A stretch of 64,000 nucleotides of DNA from Stenotrophomonas sp. Ste86. Lineage in GTDB: Bacteria > Pseudomonadota > Gammaproteobacteria > Xanthomonadales > Xanthomonadaceae. The stretch covers positions 181,158 through 245,157 of the forward strand of contig NZ_JALJRW010000003.1 in NCBI RefSeq assembly GCF_024519465.1, given 5' to 3'. Below the pieces are notes generated by a model. The model was not told the DNA's origin. It saw nothing but the letters and a program-made list of their open reading frames with translations, and searched no databases. The position numbers and the translations under genes are program-made. Within the stretch, counting starts at the first letter, position 1; every line of letters starts with the position of its first letter. Positions 26,683 through 35,673 of the stretch are shown here, piece by piece.

Positions 26683-27282
26683 ATGAAGATCGAAGTGTGG
26701 CAGGGCGACATCACGACCCTGGCGGTGGATGCGATCGTCAATGCGGCCAACGAATCCCTGCTCGGCGGGGGCGGCGTGGACGGCGCGATCCATCGTGCGG
26801 CCGGCCCAGGCTTGCTGGCCGAATGCGAAGCCATGGCGCAGATCCGGCCGGGCGTGCGCTGCCCGACGGGCGAGGTGCGTGCCACCGCCGGTCATGACCT
26901 GCCGGCGAGGCATATCTTCCACACCGTCGGCCCGGTCTGGCAGGACGGCCAGCGCGACGAACCGGCGCTGCTGGCCAACTGTTACTGGAAGTCGCTGCAG
27001 CTGGCTGAAAAGATGGACCTGCATTCGATCGCCTTCCCGGCCATCAGTTGCGGGGTGTTCGGGTACCCGCTGCACCAGGCCGCGCTGATCGCCGCCACTG
27101 AAACGGTGGCCTGGCAGCGCTCGCACCGCGAACCGCAGCGCATCATCCTGGTGGCCTACAACGCAGCGACGTTCAAGGCGTACCAGTCCGCGTTGGCCAC
27201 GCTGGGCCAACCGTTCGAGGCGCCACCGTCAACGCTGCTGCCGTCGCTGGAGCTTGGGCTGCCGCCGGCTGCGGCGCACTGA
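26683..27282 (+). CDS. Macro-domain O-acetyl-ADP-ribose deacetylase
   Basis: 199-residue macro domain (YmdB-like) that removes acetyl from O-acetyl-ADP-ribose, and in some homologues ADP-ribose from proteins. ADP-ribose binding motifs are GDITTLAVDAIVNAANESLL near residue 7, the GGGGVDGAIHRAAG loop near 28 and FPAISCGVFGYP near 115. The ATG at 26683 has CAGGAG upstream; the in-frame extension to 26500 lacks such a site. The C-terminal 30 residues (Pro/Leu-rich) extend past the domain. Confidence 0.9.
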   Translation: MKIEVWQGDITTLAVDAIVNAANESLLGGGGVDGAIHRAAGPGLLAECEAMAQIRPGVRCPTGEVRATAGHDLPARHIFHTVGPVWQDGQRDEPALLANCYWKSLQLAEKMDLHSIAFPAISCGVFGYPLHQAALIAATETVAWQRSHREPQRIILVAYNAATFKAYQSALATLGQPFEAPPSTLLPSLELGLPPAAAH

Positions 27283-27585
27283 GGGAGCGAACGCCGGTCA
27301 TCTTGCCAGAGCTGGAGCGATCGACGTTGCCGTTGCCAAGGTAGGGTTACCCCCTGCCGACTGCCGACCCCCGGACACTGTTCAATGTCGGCATGGCGAT
27401 GGAACGTAGCGGGCTTTTCGCGACCCGCTGTGTCCGGCCGGCATACAGCCCACGATCGCGATAACGCAGCGCACGTACAGTCGACCGCGCGGCGACCCTA
27501 GCGTGGACGCTGCGCCCGCCCGCTTTGTGAATCTTCGCCTGGCCGCACTCTGCCGCCTGAGGGACTTGCCAGCGTCGCAGACCGG
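27283..27585. other. 303-nt intergenic stretch
   Basis: Between the macro-domain gene and the convergent M1 peptidase gene. I see no convincing gene, SMAG element or terminator here. A minus-strand frame at 27347-27619 overlaps the peptidase 3' end and has no recognisable features. Confidence 0.4.
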
Positions 27586-28923
27586 TCAACGCGCCGCTGA
27601 TCCAGCGGTATAGACCCATTCGTCGAAGAACGGTTGCAGCGAATGCCCAGCGGCCTTCTCCATGGCCCGCTGGAAATCGGCGGTGACCACCGAGCGTCCG
27701 TCGTTGGTGACGGTGTAATCGCGCAGGCCGCGCCAGAACACCGCTTCGCCGAGTTCGCCGCGCAGCAGGTGCAGCACGTAGGCGCCCTTGCGGTAGACCA
27801 CCGCGCGGTCATCGGCGGTAGGGGCGTTCCAATCGGCATACACCAGCGCGTGGTCCGCGCCCTTGGCCCGTAGCGCATCCAAGCGCTTGCGCCAGCCTTC
27901 CACCTGCGCCTGGTAGGCGACCTCGCCCTGCGCCTGCTGCAGGTAAGCGGCGGTCATGAAGTTGGCCATGCCCTCGTTGAGCCAGAAATGCTCCCAGCCG
28001 GCGCAGGTGACCCGGTTGCCCCACCATTGGTGCGCGGCCTCATGTGCCATCAACGCGGTCTGGTCGGCATCGTCGAGTACCTCCTGGCCGTACGCCTCGG
28101 ACATCAACGACACACCCGCCATTTCCTGCCCGATGGTGCTTGCCACCAGCGCCTGCTGATAGTCACCGCGATATGGCAGCCCGGCGCGTGCCGCGAAGAA
28201 GCCGAGCATGTCGCCGGTACGCACGAACACCGTCCGCAGCTGCGCCGGCGTGCGGTCCACCGACAGGAAACGCAGCTGCACCGGACCCTGCTGCTGCGTG
28301 GCCTGCTGGTAGCGGCCGGCCGCGAAGCCATACACGTAACCGGGCATCGGCGTGTCCAGCCGCCAACGATGTTCCCGGCGTCCATCGGCCAACGTGCGCG
28401 TGGGCAGCGCGCGGCCGGTACCGATGGCCAGCAGCGCCGACGGCAACGTTACCGACAGATCCAGCGTGGCGCGCTCATCGGGCGCATCCACCGATGGCAT
28501 CCACTGGCTGGTGGAGAAGATCGTGTAGACCTCCTCGCGCTCGGGGGCGAACACCAGGCCGAACGCCGGCGCACCGTGGTAGAGAATCTGCAGCTCGGCC
28601 GACGCACCGGGCTTCAGCGGCGTGGCCAGTGTGATGTGCAACTGCTGGTCGGCCTGCGCGAAGGCCAGCGCGCGACCGCCCTGCTTCACCGACGTCACCT
28701 CGAGTGTGCCCGCATCGAGCGTGAGCGTGGACAGCGTCTGCGCCGCCCTGAAACGAACGGTCTGCTGCCCCTGCACGCGCTTGGCGGCGATATCGGGCAC
28801 CAGCGCCACGCTGTAGTGCAGCACGTCGAAACCGCGTGGCGGCATAGCGTGTACCACGCAGCAACCAAACAGCAGCGGTAACACCAACACCCCAACGCAG
28901 CGTCGCACGATCATGGCATCCAT
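27586..28923 (-). CDS. M1-family (gluzincin) metallopeptidase, secreted
   Basis: About 445 residues: a signal peptide or lipoprotein-like leader (MIVRRCVGVLVLPLLFGCC), an N-terminal beta domain and a gluzincin catalytic domain. The zinc motif HEAAHQWW (near 292-296) and downstream NEGMANF (third ligand Glu near 315) are clear, and QEMAGVS replaces the usual GAMEN exopeptidase motif. It lacks the helical C-terminal half of full-length PepN (about 870 residues), like other short bacterial M1 enzymes. The start may be 28923 or 28914. Monocistronic. Confidence 0.85.
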   Translation of the reverse strand: MDAMIVRRCVGVLVLPLLFGCCVVHAMPPRGFDVLHYSVALVPDIAAKRVQGQQTVRFRAAQTLSTLTLDAGTLEVTSVKQGGRALAFAQADQQLHITLATPLKPGASAELQILYHGAPAFGLVFAPEREEVYTIFSTSQWMPSVDAPDERATLDLSVTLPSALLAIGTGRALPTRTLADGRREHRWRLDTPMPGYVYGFAAGRYQQATQQQGPVQLRFLSVDRTPAQLRTVFVRTGDMLGFFAARAGLPYRGDYQQALVASTIGQEMAGVSLMSEAYGQEVLDDADQTALMAHEAAHQWWGNRVTCAGWEHFWLNEGMANFMTAAYLQQAQGEVAYQAQVEGWRKRLDALRAKGADHALVYADWNAPTADDRAVVYRKGAYVLHLLRGELGEAVFWRGLRDYTVTNDGRSVVTADFQRAMEKAAGHSLQPFFDEWVYTAGSAAR

Positions 28924-28959
28924 CCGGGCAATGTGGATCGCATCGTGCCAGACCGCGAC

Positions 28960-28985
28960 GGGTAGAGCCACGCCATGCGTGGCTG
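28960..28985. repeat. SMAG palindrome
   Basis: GGGTAGAGCCACGCCATGCGTGGCT is a GTAG-headed palindrome just upstream of the M1 peptidase gene. It faces an oppositely oriented copy at 29081-29106. Confidence 0.75.
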
Positions 28986-29003
28986 CTGCCTGCTTGCGAT
29001 CAG

Positions 29004-29080
29004 GCACCGCGCGCAGCCATCCGGGCATCGCGCACAGCCCCCCGCAGGCACCGCGCACAGCCACCCAAGCACCGCGCGCA
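29004..29080. repeat. Degenerate short tandem repeat between two SMAG copies
   Basis: Four imperfect copies of a roughly 20-bp unit resembling GCACCGCGCGCAGCCACC run between the two opposed SMAG palindromes. Confidence 0.55.
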
Positions 29081-29106
29081 GCCACCCATGGGGTGGCTCT
29101 ACCCCA
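29081..29106. repeat. SMAG palindrome, minus orientation
   Basis: AGCCACCCATGGGGTGGCTC followed by TACCCC is a GTAG-headed palindrome on the minus strand. Nearly the same sequence recurs at 40752-40778. Confidence 0.75.
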
Positions 29107-29113
29107 CCGAAAA

Positions 29114-29138
29114 AAACGCCGGCGCGAGGCCGGCGTTT
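29114..29138 (-). terminator. fba terminator
   Basis: 10-bp perfect stem (29114-29123 with 29129-29138), loop GCGAG, followed on the minus strand by a T run. It lies 24 nt past the aldolase stop codon. Confidence 0.9.
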
Positions 29139-29161
29139 CTTCATGTGCGGTCAGGCCGGTA

Positions 29162-30166
29162 TCAGCCGTTCCACTTGCCCAGTGCCGCCTGGCCGTTTTC
29201 CTTGGCGCGGTCGTACACGGTCTGCTGTGCCTTGGCGATGTTGGCCTTGGTGTCCTTGGCCCACAGCTTCAGCGCGGCCTGCTGCATGGCGCGGCCGTAG
29301 GAGAAGCTCAGCGGCCACGGCAGGTTGCCCATCTGGTTCATGGCATCCAGGTGTGCGGTGGACTGCTCATCGCTCTGGCCGCCGGACAGGAACACCACGC
29401 CCGGCAGGATCGCCGGCACGGTGCTCTTGAGGCACATCACGGTCGACTCGGCCACTTCCTCGACGTCGGCCTGCTCTTCGCAGCCCTTGCCGGAGATGAC
29501 CATCGAGGCCTTCAGGATGGTGCCTTCCAGCAGCACGTTCTGCTGGTAAAGCGCGTCGAACAGCGAACGCAGGGTGGCTTCGGTGACTTCGTAGCAGGTC
29601 TCGATGTCGTGGTCGCCGTCCATGATCACTTCCGGCTCGACCATCGGCACCAGGCCGCATTCCTGGCACAGCGCCGCATAACGGGCCAGCGCGTGGGCGT
29701 TGGACTCGATGCAGGTACCCGACGGGATGCTTTCGCCGATGTTGATCACCGCACGCCACTTGGCAAAGCGCGCACCCAGCTTGTAGTACTCCTGCAGGCG
29801 CTCGCGCAGGCCGTCCAGGCCTTCGGTCACCATCTCACCGGGGCAGCCGGCGAGCGGGTGGGCACCCTTGTCGACCTTGATGCCCGGGATGATGCCGTGG
29901 TCGGCCATGTACTTGGCGAACGGCACGCCGTCCTTGGTGGACTGACGGATGGTCTCGTCGTACAGGATCGCGCCGGAGATATGCTCGTTCAGCTTCGGCG
30001 TGGTCAGCAGCATTTCGCGGTAGGCGCGACGGTTCTCTTCGGTGTTCTCCAGGCCGACGCTGGCGAAGCGCTTGCCGATGGTGCCGGTGGATTCGTCGAT
30101 CGCGATGATGCCCTTGCCCGGGGCGACCATGGCCTGGGCGGTTTCAGCCAGCTGTTCGATGCTCAT
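29162..30166 (-). CDS. Class I fructose-bisphosphate aldolase
   Basis: 334-residue eukaryotic-type class I aldolase that splits fructose 1,6-bisphosphate into DHAP and glyceraldehyde 3-phosphate using a Schiff-base lysine. Motifs are KGIIAIDESTGTIGKRF near residue 18, MVEPEVIMDGDHD near 180, the active-site segment GTILKASMVISG near 215 and GVVFLSGGQSDE near 262. The ATG at 30166 gives the normal N-terminus. It ends the minus-strand central-carbon cluster, 133 nt beyond... the pyk stop region, with its own leader between pyk and fba. Confidence 0.93.
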   Translation of the reverse strand: MSIEQLAETAQAMVAPGKGIIAIDESTGTIGKRFASVGLENTEENRRAYREMLLTTPKLNEHISGAILYDETIRQSTKDGVPFAKYMADHGIIPGIKVDKGAHPLAGCPGEMVTEGLDGLRERLQEYYKLGARFAKWRAVINIGESIPSGTCIESNAHALARYAALCQECGLVPMVEPEVIMDGDHDIETCYEVTEATLRSLFDALYQQNVLLEGTILKASMVISGKGCEEQADVEEVAESTVMCLKSTVPAILPGVVFLSGGQSDEQSTAHLDAMNQMGNLPWPLSFSYGRAMQQAALKLWAKDTKANIAKAQQTVYDRAKENGQAALGKWNG

Positions 30167-30308
30167 GTATTTCCTGTGGCGGGTGCGGGAAAACCGCAAT
30201 TATAGCTCCCGCCTTCCGTGAACTGACCGTCCACGGAATCTGGAAACGCTTTCAGATGGCCAACGTGTGACGGCGCGACGTTTCCGCCGCGCCGCCGTGT
30301 GCTGCACT

Positions 30309-30325
30309 GCCGGGCGTCGCCCGGC
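30309..30325 (-). other. Hairpin 3' of pyk
   Basis: 7-bp stem GCCGGGC/GCCCGGC with a 3-nt loop lies 7-23 nt past the pyk stop. There is no T run, so it is likely an attenuating or protecting stem that permits readthrough to fba. Confidence 0.4.
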
Positions 30326-30331
30326 CTCCCC

Positions 30332-31798
30332 TTACAGGTCGCCCAGACCGCTGGCGCGACCGTCTTCGCCCACTTCCAGCAGGCGCAGGGTGTTGGTGGC
30401 GCCGTGGGTTTCCATGTGCTCACCGCTGGTGAACACCACGCGGTCGCCGGCCTGCAGCTGGTTGGCTTCCACCAGCAGGCGGATGCTGCCGCGGGCCGCT
30501 TCGCGCGGGGTGAAGCCGCGGCTGTCGAAGTTGATCGGGAACACATCGCGCATCAGCGCCATCTGGCGGCGCGCGCCGTCATGGCGGGTCACCGCGAACA
30601 CCGGTGCCGAGGCACGGAAACGCGACAGGTAGCGCGCGGTGCCACCGGATTCGGTCATTGCCACGATCGCGCGCACGCCCACGTGCTGGGACAGGAACAT
30701 GGTGGCCATGGCGATGGCCTGGTCGGCACGCTCCAGCCCACGCGGCGAGGCACCGAAGTCGGTCTCGGTCTGGAACTGACGCTCGGCACCGAGGCAGATA
30801 CGTGCCATCGCTTCGACGGCCTTGACCGGGTAGGCACCGGCGGCGGTTTCAGCCGACAGCATCACCGCATCGGTGCCGTCGATGACCGAGTTGGCCACGT
30901 CCAGCACTTCGGCGCGGGTCGGGATCGGGCTTTCGACCATCGACTGCAGCATCTGAGTAGCGGTGATCACCACCTTGTTCTGCGCCAGCGAGGCCTTGAT
31001 GATCTTCTTCTGCAGGCCCGGCAGCTCGGCATCGCCGATTTCCACGCCCAGGTCACCACGCGCGACCATGACCACGTCGCTGGCGTCGATGATCTCTTCC
31101 AGGTTCTCGATCGCCTCGGTGCGCTCGATCTTGGAGACCAGCGCGGCATAGCAGCCGTGCGATTCGGCGATCTCGCGCGCATCGTTCATATCCTGCGCAT
31201 TGCGGCAGAACGAGACGGCGATGAAGTCCACGCCGATCTTGGCCACGATGCCAATCAGTTCCTTGTCGCGCTCGGTCAGCGCGCCCAGCGACAGCCCACC
31301 GCCCTGCTTGTTCAGGCCCTTGCGGTCGGACAGCACGCCGTCGTTGAGCACGGTGTTGATGATGCGCTCACCCTGCACTTCGAGCACCTGCAGCTGCATC
31401 AGGCCATCGTCGAGCAGCAGCACGTCACCGGCGGCCACGTCCTGCGGCAGGCCGAGGTAGCTCACGCCCACCTGGGTGGTGTCACCCGGGGGCGGCGTGG
31501 CCGAGGCCACCAGGTCGAAGCGGTCGCCCGCCTTGAGGTGGATCTTGCCTTCGGCGAAGCGCTCGATACGGATCTTCGGGCCCGGCAGATCGGCCAGGAT
31601 GCCCACTTCCACGCCCACCCGCTGCGCGGCGGCGCGCACGTCGGCGGCACGCTTGGCCTGACCGGACGGATCGCCGTGGCTGAAGTTGAGGCGAACCACG
31701 TTCACGCCGGCGCGGAAGAGATCCTCCAGCACGCCCGGCGGGTCGGTTGCCGGTCCGAGGGTGGCAAGGATCTTGGTACGGCGCTGACGCTCAATCAT
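30332..31798 (-). CDS. pyk: Pyruvate kinase
   Basis: 488-residue glycolytic enzyme converting phosphoenolpyruvate and ADP to pyruvate and ATP. It begins MIERQRRTKILATLGPATD; the active-site strand is VVRLNFSHGD near residue 33, and the signature is SKIERTEAIENLEEI near 218 with MVARGDLGVEIG near 240. The C-terminal allosteric domain is complete. Transcribed with pgk and the HAD phosphatase upstream, though a 213-nt gap allows its own promoter. Confidence 0.95.
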   Translation of the reverse strand: MIERQRRTKILATLGPATDPPGVLEDLFRAGVNVVRLNFSHGDPSGQAKRAADVRAAAQRVGVEVGILADLPGPKIRIERFAEGKIHLKAGDRFDLVASATPPPGDTTQVGVSYLGLPQDVAAGDVLLLDDGLMQLQVLEVQGERIINTVLNDGVLSDRKGLNKQGGGLSLGALTERDKELIGIVAKIGVDFIAVSFCRNAQDMNDAREIAESHGCYAALVSKIERTEAIENLEEIIDASDVVMVARGDLGVEIGDAELPGLQKKIIKASLAQNKVVITATQMLQSMVESPIPTRAEVLDVANSVIDGTDAVMLSAETAAGAYPVKAVEAMARICLGAERQFQTETDFGASPRGLERADQAIAMATMFLSQHVGVRAIVAMTESGGTARYLSRFRASAPVFAVTRHDGARRQMALMRDVFPINFDSRGFTPREAARGSIRLLVEANQLQAGDRVVFTSGEHMETHGATNTLRLLEVGEDGRASGLGDL

Positions 31799-32011
31799 GG
31801 TAAATGGGCTCCCGGGAAAGGATCGAAATTAGCACACCCTTCACGTCCCATGAATACGTTTACAGCCTTGCGGTGTCTGGGTTTGTCCGATGTCCCGCAG
31901 ACAGCGTCGGACCGCCGCACGGACATCGGCTGACGCGCGAATGGCGACAAGCCCCGACACGATTGGCTTTGCGCAGGACATGCGGCGGCGTACGGGACGC
32001 CGCCGCAGCGG

Positions 32012-32680
32012 TCAGGCGAGCACGGTCAGCAGGTCATCCGGCGCGTTGGCCAGATGCTGCGCGCCGGCTTCCTGCAGCTCTTGGGCCCCGCCAAAACCCC
32101 ACAACACGCCGATATTGCGCATGTTGTGATGGCGCGCACCGGCGATATCCATGCGCCGGTCGCCGATCATCCAGCACTGCTGCGGGACCAGCGACAGCCG
32201 CTGGAGCGCCTCGGCCACCAGCTGCGGCTTCTCGCTGCGGCTGCCGTCGATGGTCGCCCCGATCACATCCTCGAAGCAGCTGCCAAACGGCAGGTGCTCG
32301 ACGATGCGCCGCGCATGCGGCTCGTTCTTGGCGGTGACGATCGCCAGCCGATGGCCGCGGTCATGCAATGCCTGCACCACCTGGCCGATGCGCGGGTAGA
32401 CCTCGTGTTCGCGCCAGCCGACCACGTCGAAACGCTCGCGGTAATACGTCACCGCCTGCTCGACATCGGCCGGATCGGCGAACAGCGGCGCGAAACTGGT
32501 GCGCAGCGACGGGCCGATCCAGCGCCGCAGTTCTTCCTGCGGCGGCACCGGCTTGCCCATCTGCGTGAGCGCATGCGCCACGCACTGGGTGATGCCGACC
32601 GCCGAGTCGATCAGCGTGCCATCCAGATCGAAGAACAGGACATCCCGCCCGGCATCGGCGTGACGCCCCACGGTCGCCAT
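32012..32680 (-). CDS. HAD-superfamily phosphatase (phosphoglycolate phosphatase-like)
   Basis: 222-residue haloacid dehalogenase-like hydrolase. Motif I is FFDLDGTLIDS near residue 18 (nucleophile and acid Asp), motif II is IVTAKN near 113, the lysine lies in SEKPQLVAEAL near 150, and motif IV is MIGDRRMDIAGA near 172. Closest in pattern to Gph/PgpB-like 2-phosphoglycolate phosphatases, but the substrate is inferred. The start ATG shares one base with the pgk stop (TGATG), so it is coupled to pgk; a metabolite-repair role next to pgk is plausible. Confidence 0.85.
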   Translation of the reverse strand: MATVGRHADAGRDVLFFDLDGTLIDSAVGITQCVAHALTQMGKPVPPQEELRRWIGPSLRTSFAPLFADPADVEQAVTYYRERFDVVGWREHEVYPRIGQVVQALHDRGHRLAIVTAKNEPHARRIVEHLPFGSCFEDVIGATIDGSRSEKPQLVAEALQRLSLVPQQCWMIGDRRMDIAGARHHNMRNIGVLWGFGGAQELQEAGAQHLANAPDDLLTVLA

Positions 32681-33855
32681 CACGCGCCCCGTGCGTCGAG
32701 CGCGGCCACGGCCGGCAGGGTCTTGCCTTCCAGGAACTCCAGGAACGCGCCGCCGCCGGTGGAGATGTAGCTGATCTGATCGGCGATGTCGTACTTGTCC
32801 ACCGCCGCCAGGGTGTCCCCGCCGCCGGCGATGGAGAACGCCGACGAGGCGGCAATCGCCTGCGCCAGCGCCTGGGTGCCGTGGCTGAAGGCCTCGAACT
32901 CGAACACGCCGACCGGGCCGTTCCAGACCACGGTGCCGGCCTTGGCGATCAACCCGGCGTAGTGCCGGGCGGTGTCCGGGCCGATGTCCAGGATCAGGTC
33001 GTCCTCGGCCACATCGGCCAGCGCCTTCACCGTGGCTTCGGCATCGGGAAGGAACTGCTTGGCCACCACCACGTCGGTCGGCAGCGGGATCTCGGCGCCG
33101 CGCGCCTTGGCGTCGGCGACGATCTGCTTCGCCGTGTCCAGCAGGTCCGGCTCGTACAGCGACTTGCCGACCGGGTAACCGGCCGCGGCGATGAAGGTGT
33201 TGGCGATGCCGCCGCCGACGATCAGCTGGTCGACCTTGCCGACCAGGCTGGAGAGCAGCTCAAGCTTGGTGCTGACCTTGCTGCCGGCCACGATCGCCAG
33301 CAGCGGCGTTGCCGGGGCGTGCAGGGCCTTGGCCAGCGCGTCCAGCTCGGCCATCAGCAGCGGACCGCCAGCGGCGACGGGGGCGAAGCGGATCACGCCG
33401 TGGGTGGAGGCCTGCGCACGGTGCGCGGTGCCGAAGGCATCCATGACGAACACGTCGCACAGCGCCGCATACTTCTTCGCCAGCGCTTCATCGTCCTTGG
33501 CTTCGCCGACGTTCATGCGGCAATTTTCCAGCAGCACGATCTCGCCGGGCGCGACCTCGACACCGTCGACCCAGTCGCGCACCAGCGGTACGTTCACACC
33601 GAGCAGATGCGAGAGCCGCAGCGCCACCGGCGCCAGCGAATCCGCGTCGCTCCACACGCCTTCCTTCGGCCGTCCCAGGTGCGACATGACCATGACCGCC
33701 GCGCCCTTCTCCAGCGCCATCTTCAACGTCGGCAACGATGCGGTGATGCGCTGCTCGGAGGTGATGTTGCCATTCTCGATCGGCACGTTGAGGTCCTGGC
33801 GGATCAGCACGCGCTTGCCGGAGAGATCGAGGTCGGTCATGCGAACGATGGACAT
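32680..33855 (-). CDS. pgk: Phosphoglycerate kinase
   Basis: 391-residue two-domain enzyme exchanging phosphate between 1,3-bisphosphoglycerate and ADP. N-terminal [11 protein letters not shown] near residue 17, [12 protein letters not shown] near 58, and the C-terminal nucleotide segment [17 protein letters not shown] near 325 plus [15 protein letters not shown] near 355. The start ATG at 33855 (MSIVRMTDL) gives the standard N-terminus. It overlaps the HAD phosphatase by one base. Confidence 0.96.
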   Translation of the reverse strand: MSIVRMTDLDLSGKRVLIRQDLNVPIENGNITSEQRITASLPTLKMALEKGAAVMVMSHLGRPKEGVWSDADSLAPVALRLSHLLGVNVPLVRDWVDGVEVAPGEIVLLENCRMNVGEAKDDEALAKKYAALCDVFVMDAFGTAHRAQASTHGVIRFAPVAAGGPLLMAELDALAKALHAPATPLLAIVAGSKVSTKLELLSSLVGKVDQLIVGGGIANTFIAAAGYPVGKSLYEPDLLDTAKQIVADAKARGAEIPLPTDVVVAKQFLPDAEATVKALADVAEDDLILDIGPDTARHYAGLIAKAGTVVWNGPVGVFEFEAFSHGTQALAQAIAASSAFSIAGGGDTLAAVDKYDIADQISYISTGGGAFLEFLEGKTLPAVAALDARGA

Positions 33856-34309
33856 GGGCAACTCTTTGGCTGAAAAAGGAAAGGGCGCCGCGCACGGCGC
33901 AGACGCCCATTGTCCCGGCTGCGCGGGCGCATCGCAAATTTTCGGGCAGAAGCGAAGGCAGGAGCAGGAGCCAAAGCCAAAGCCCTGCGGCCGATGCTCC
34001 TGCGCTGTGCGGGGGCCTGTAGGTTCACGGGACACGCTGCAAGTACGTCCATGTAAGCTCCGTCGCCGCATCCATGCGGCTCAGGGTCCCGTGAACCTAC
34101 AGGCCCCCACACTCGACAGTGGGTCGGTGCGCATGGAAAAACCCACCGGTCGTGCCGGGCGCTGCCCGGCAGCTCTTCCCCCCACCGCCAACGCGACCCA
34201 CCTCAGGCCAAGAACATCAAGGCGCTGCTACCAAAGGCGCCGCTGCAACCCGCTGCTCCGAAAGCAGTTTCTCGCAAGGCAGTTCTTCCCGCAGAAACCA
34301 GCCAATCCA
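33856..34309. other. 454-nt intergenic region upstream of pgk
   Basis: Holds the presumed pgk promoter and the long inverted-repeat element E3 (34007-34112). A small GCAGGAGC/GCTCCTGC hairpin lies just before E3. No gene is supported. Confidence 0.6.
34007..34112. repeat. Long inverted repeat element E3 (27-bp arms, 52-nt core)
   Basis: Arms 34007-34033 and 34086-34112 pair over 27 bp with a single mismatch, and 23 bp of that are perfect. The 52-nt core includes ACGCTGCAAGTACGTCCATG and a perfect GCCGCAT/ATGCGGC hairpin. The core is unrelated to those of E1 and E2. Confidence 0.85.
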
Positions 34310-35669
34310 TCACTCCGCAGCACCGCCTGGCTTCTGCCGCAGCACGCTCACCGCAAACCCACCCACCACCAGCACGCCCAGCACCAGCAACCCCCACAGC
34401 AGCCAACGCTTCCAGTCGCGCTGCGGCGCCACCGCCGCATCGCCGGCCAGCACCTGCGCCGGGCCCTGCAACGTGGCCAGCGCCGGTTGCCACTGCGCCC
34501 CCTGCTGCTCCCGCAACTGCGCGATCACCGTCCCCACCGGCGCATCGCTGCGCGCCATACGCACACTGCCCGCCGCCACGCTGTAGGGCCCCTCGCCCTG
34601 GCTCAGGAACACCAGCGCTTCGGGCTGATAGCCCAGCTTCAACGTCGGCGCCGCGCTCGGCTGCGCCTGCCCCGCCACCAGCTTCCAGTAACGATCACGA
34701 CTGGGCACCGGCAACGACTGCGTCTGCGACCGACGCCGCTGCGCCGCATCCTGCACCTGATAGGCCACCCACGGACCGGCGCGCACCTGCCACGGCTGGT
34801 TCGCATCATCGCGACTCAGCAACGTCCACTGCACCACGCTGTTGTCGGCCGTGGCGATGTCCACCTGCGCAATCGGAAAGCGCCCCTCCAGGCGGTACTC
34901 GAACTCACCCGGTTTGCCCGCTGTGCCCGTCAGCGACTGCCAGCGCCAGTCGATCGACTGCGCCGCCGGCACCAGCTCGGCCTGCACCGCCGACAACGCC
35001 GGCAGCGCGTCGGCGTCCATCGGCAGAATCCGGAAGTACTTCGCCTGGTGCCCGATTTCAATGCGCCGCTGCTGCAGGCGCTGCCCATCGTGCTGCAGGT
35101 CCACCAGCGGCACATCGTCGGTGATGCGCTGCCACTGCCGCAGGTCGTCGCTGGCTTCCACCCACACCCGCGCCTGCAACGCTGTCTGCGTCTGCCAATC
35201 CAGCCGCAGCGCCTGCACGCCCACGTGCAGCGCACTGGCATCGACCAGCCAACCGGCGGCCTGCGTGCTGGCCGCGCCGCTGCGCCCCAGTCGCGCTTCC
35301 ACCCGGCGCACGCTGCCGTCGGTGTTGCGCTCTGTCAGCAGCTGCAGGTCATCGGCGGCCGCGCCGGCCAGCGCCGGCAACGGGAACCACGTCAACGCCT
35401 GCCATTGCGCCTCGCGTGCCAGCGGCTGGTCGGCCGCCAGCAGGGTCGTCGGCAGCGCCTGGCCCTGCGCATTGAACACCTGCACGTCGGCCAACTGGGC
35501 CGACACCGCGCTGCGGTAGACCGCTTCGTCCAGCAGCACCCGGTAGGCACCGGCCTGCGGCTGCGACAGCTGCAACGGCCATTGCTGGCGATAGTCCTGG
35601 CGCGCATCGGCGGCCAGTGCCAGGGACGGCAGGGCGGCGAGCGACAGTGCCGCGATCAGGGTGCGCATT
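34310..35669 (-). CDS. DUF3999-family membrane-anchored periplasmic protein
   Basis: About 453 residues with a signal peptide (MRTLIAALSLAALPSLALA), a long periplasmic beta-rich region and one C-terminal transmembrane helix (WLLWGLLVLGVLVVGGFAVSV) followed by a short tail. Matches the DUF3999 pattern, which is usually paired with DUF2339 as here. The ATG at 35669 lies 5 nt beyond the DUF2339 stop; a GTG at 35678 would overlap it instead. Function unknown; the pair probably forms an envelope complex. Confidence 0.8.
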
Positions 35670-35673
35670 CGGT

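Noticed and set aside
27347-27619. 90-residue minus-strand frame next to the M1 peptidase
   Set aside because: Overlaps the peptidase 3' end, has an Arg-rich composition, no ribosome site and no recognisable family.
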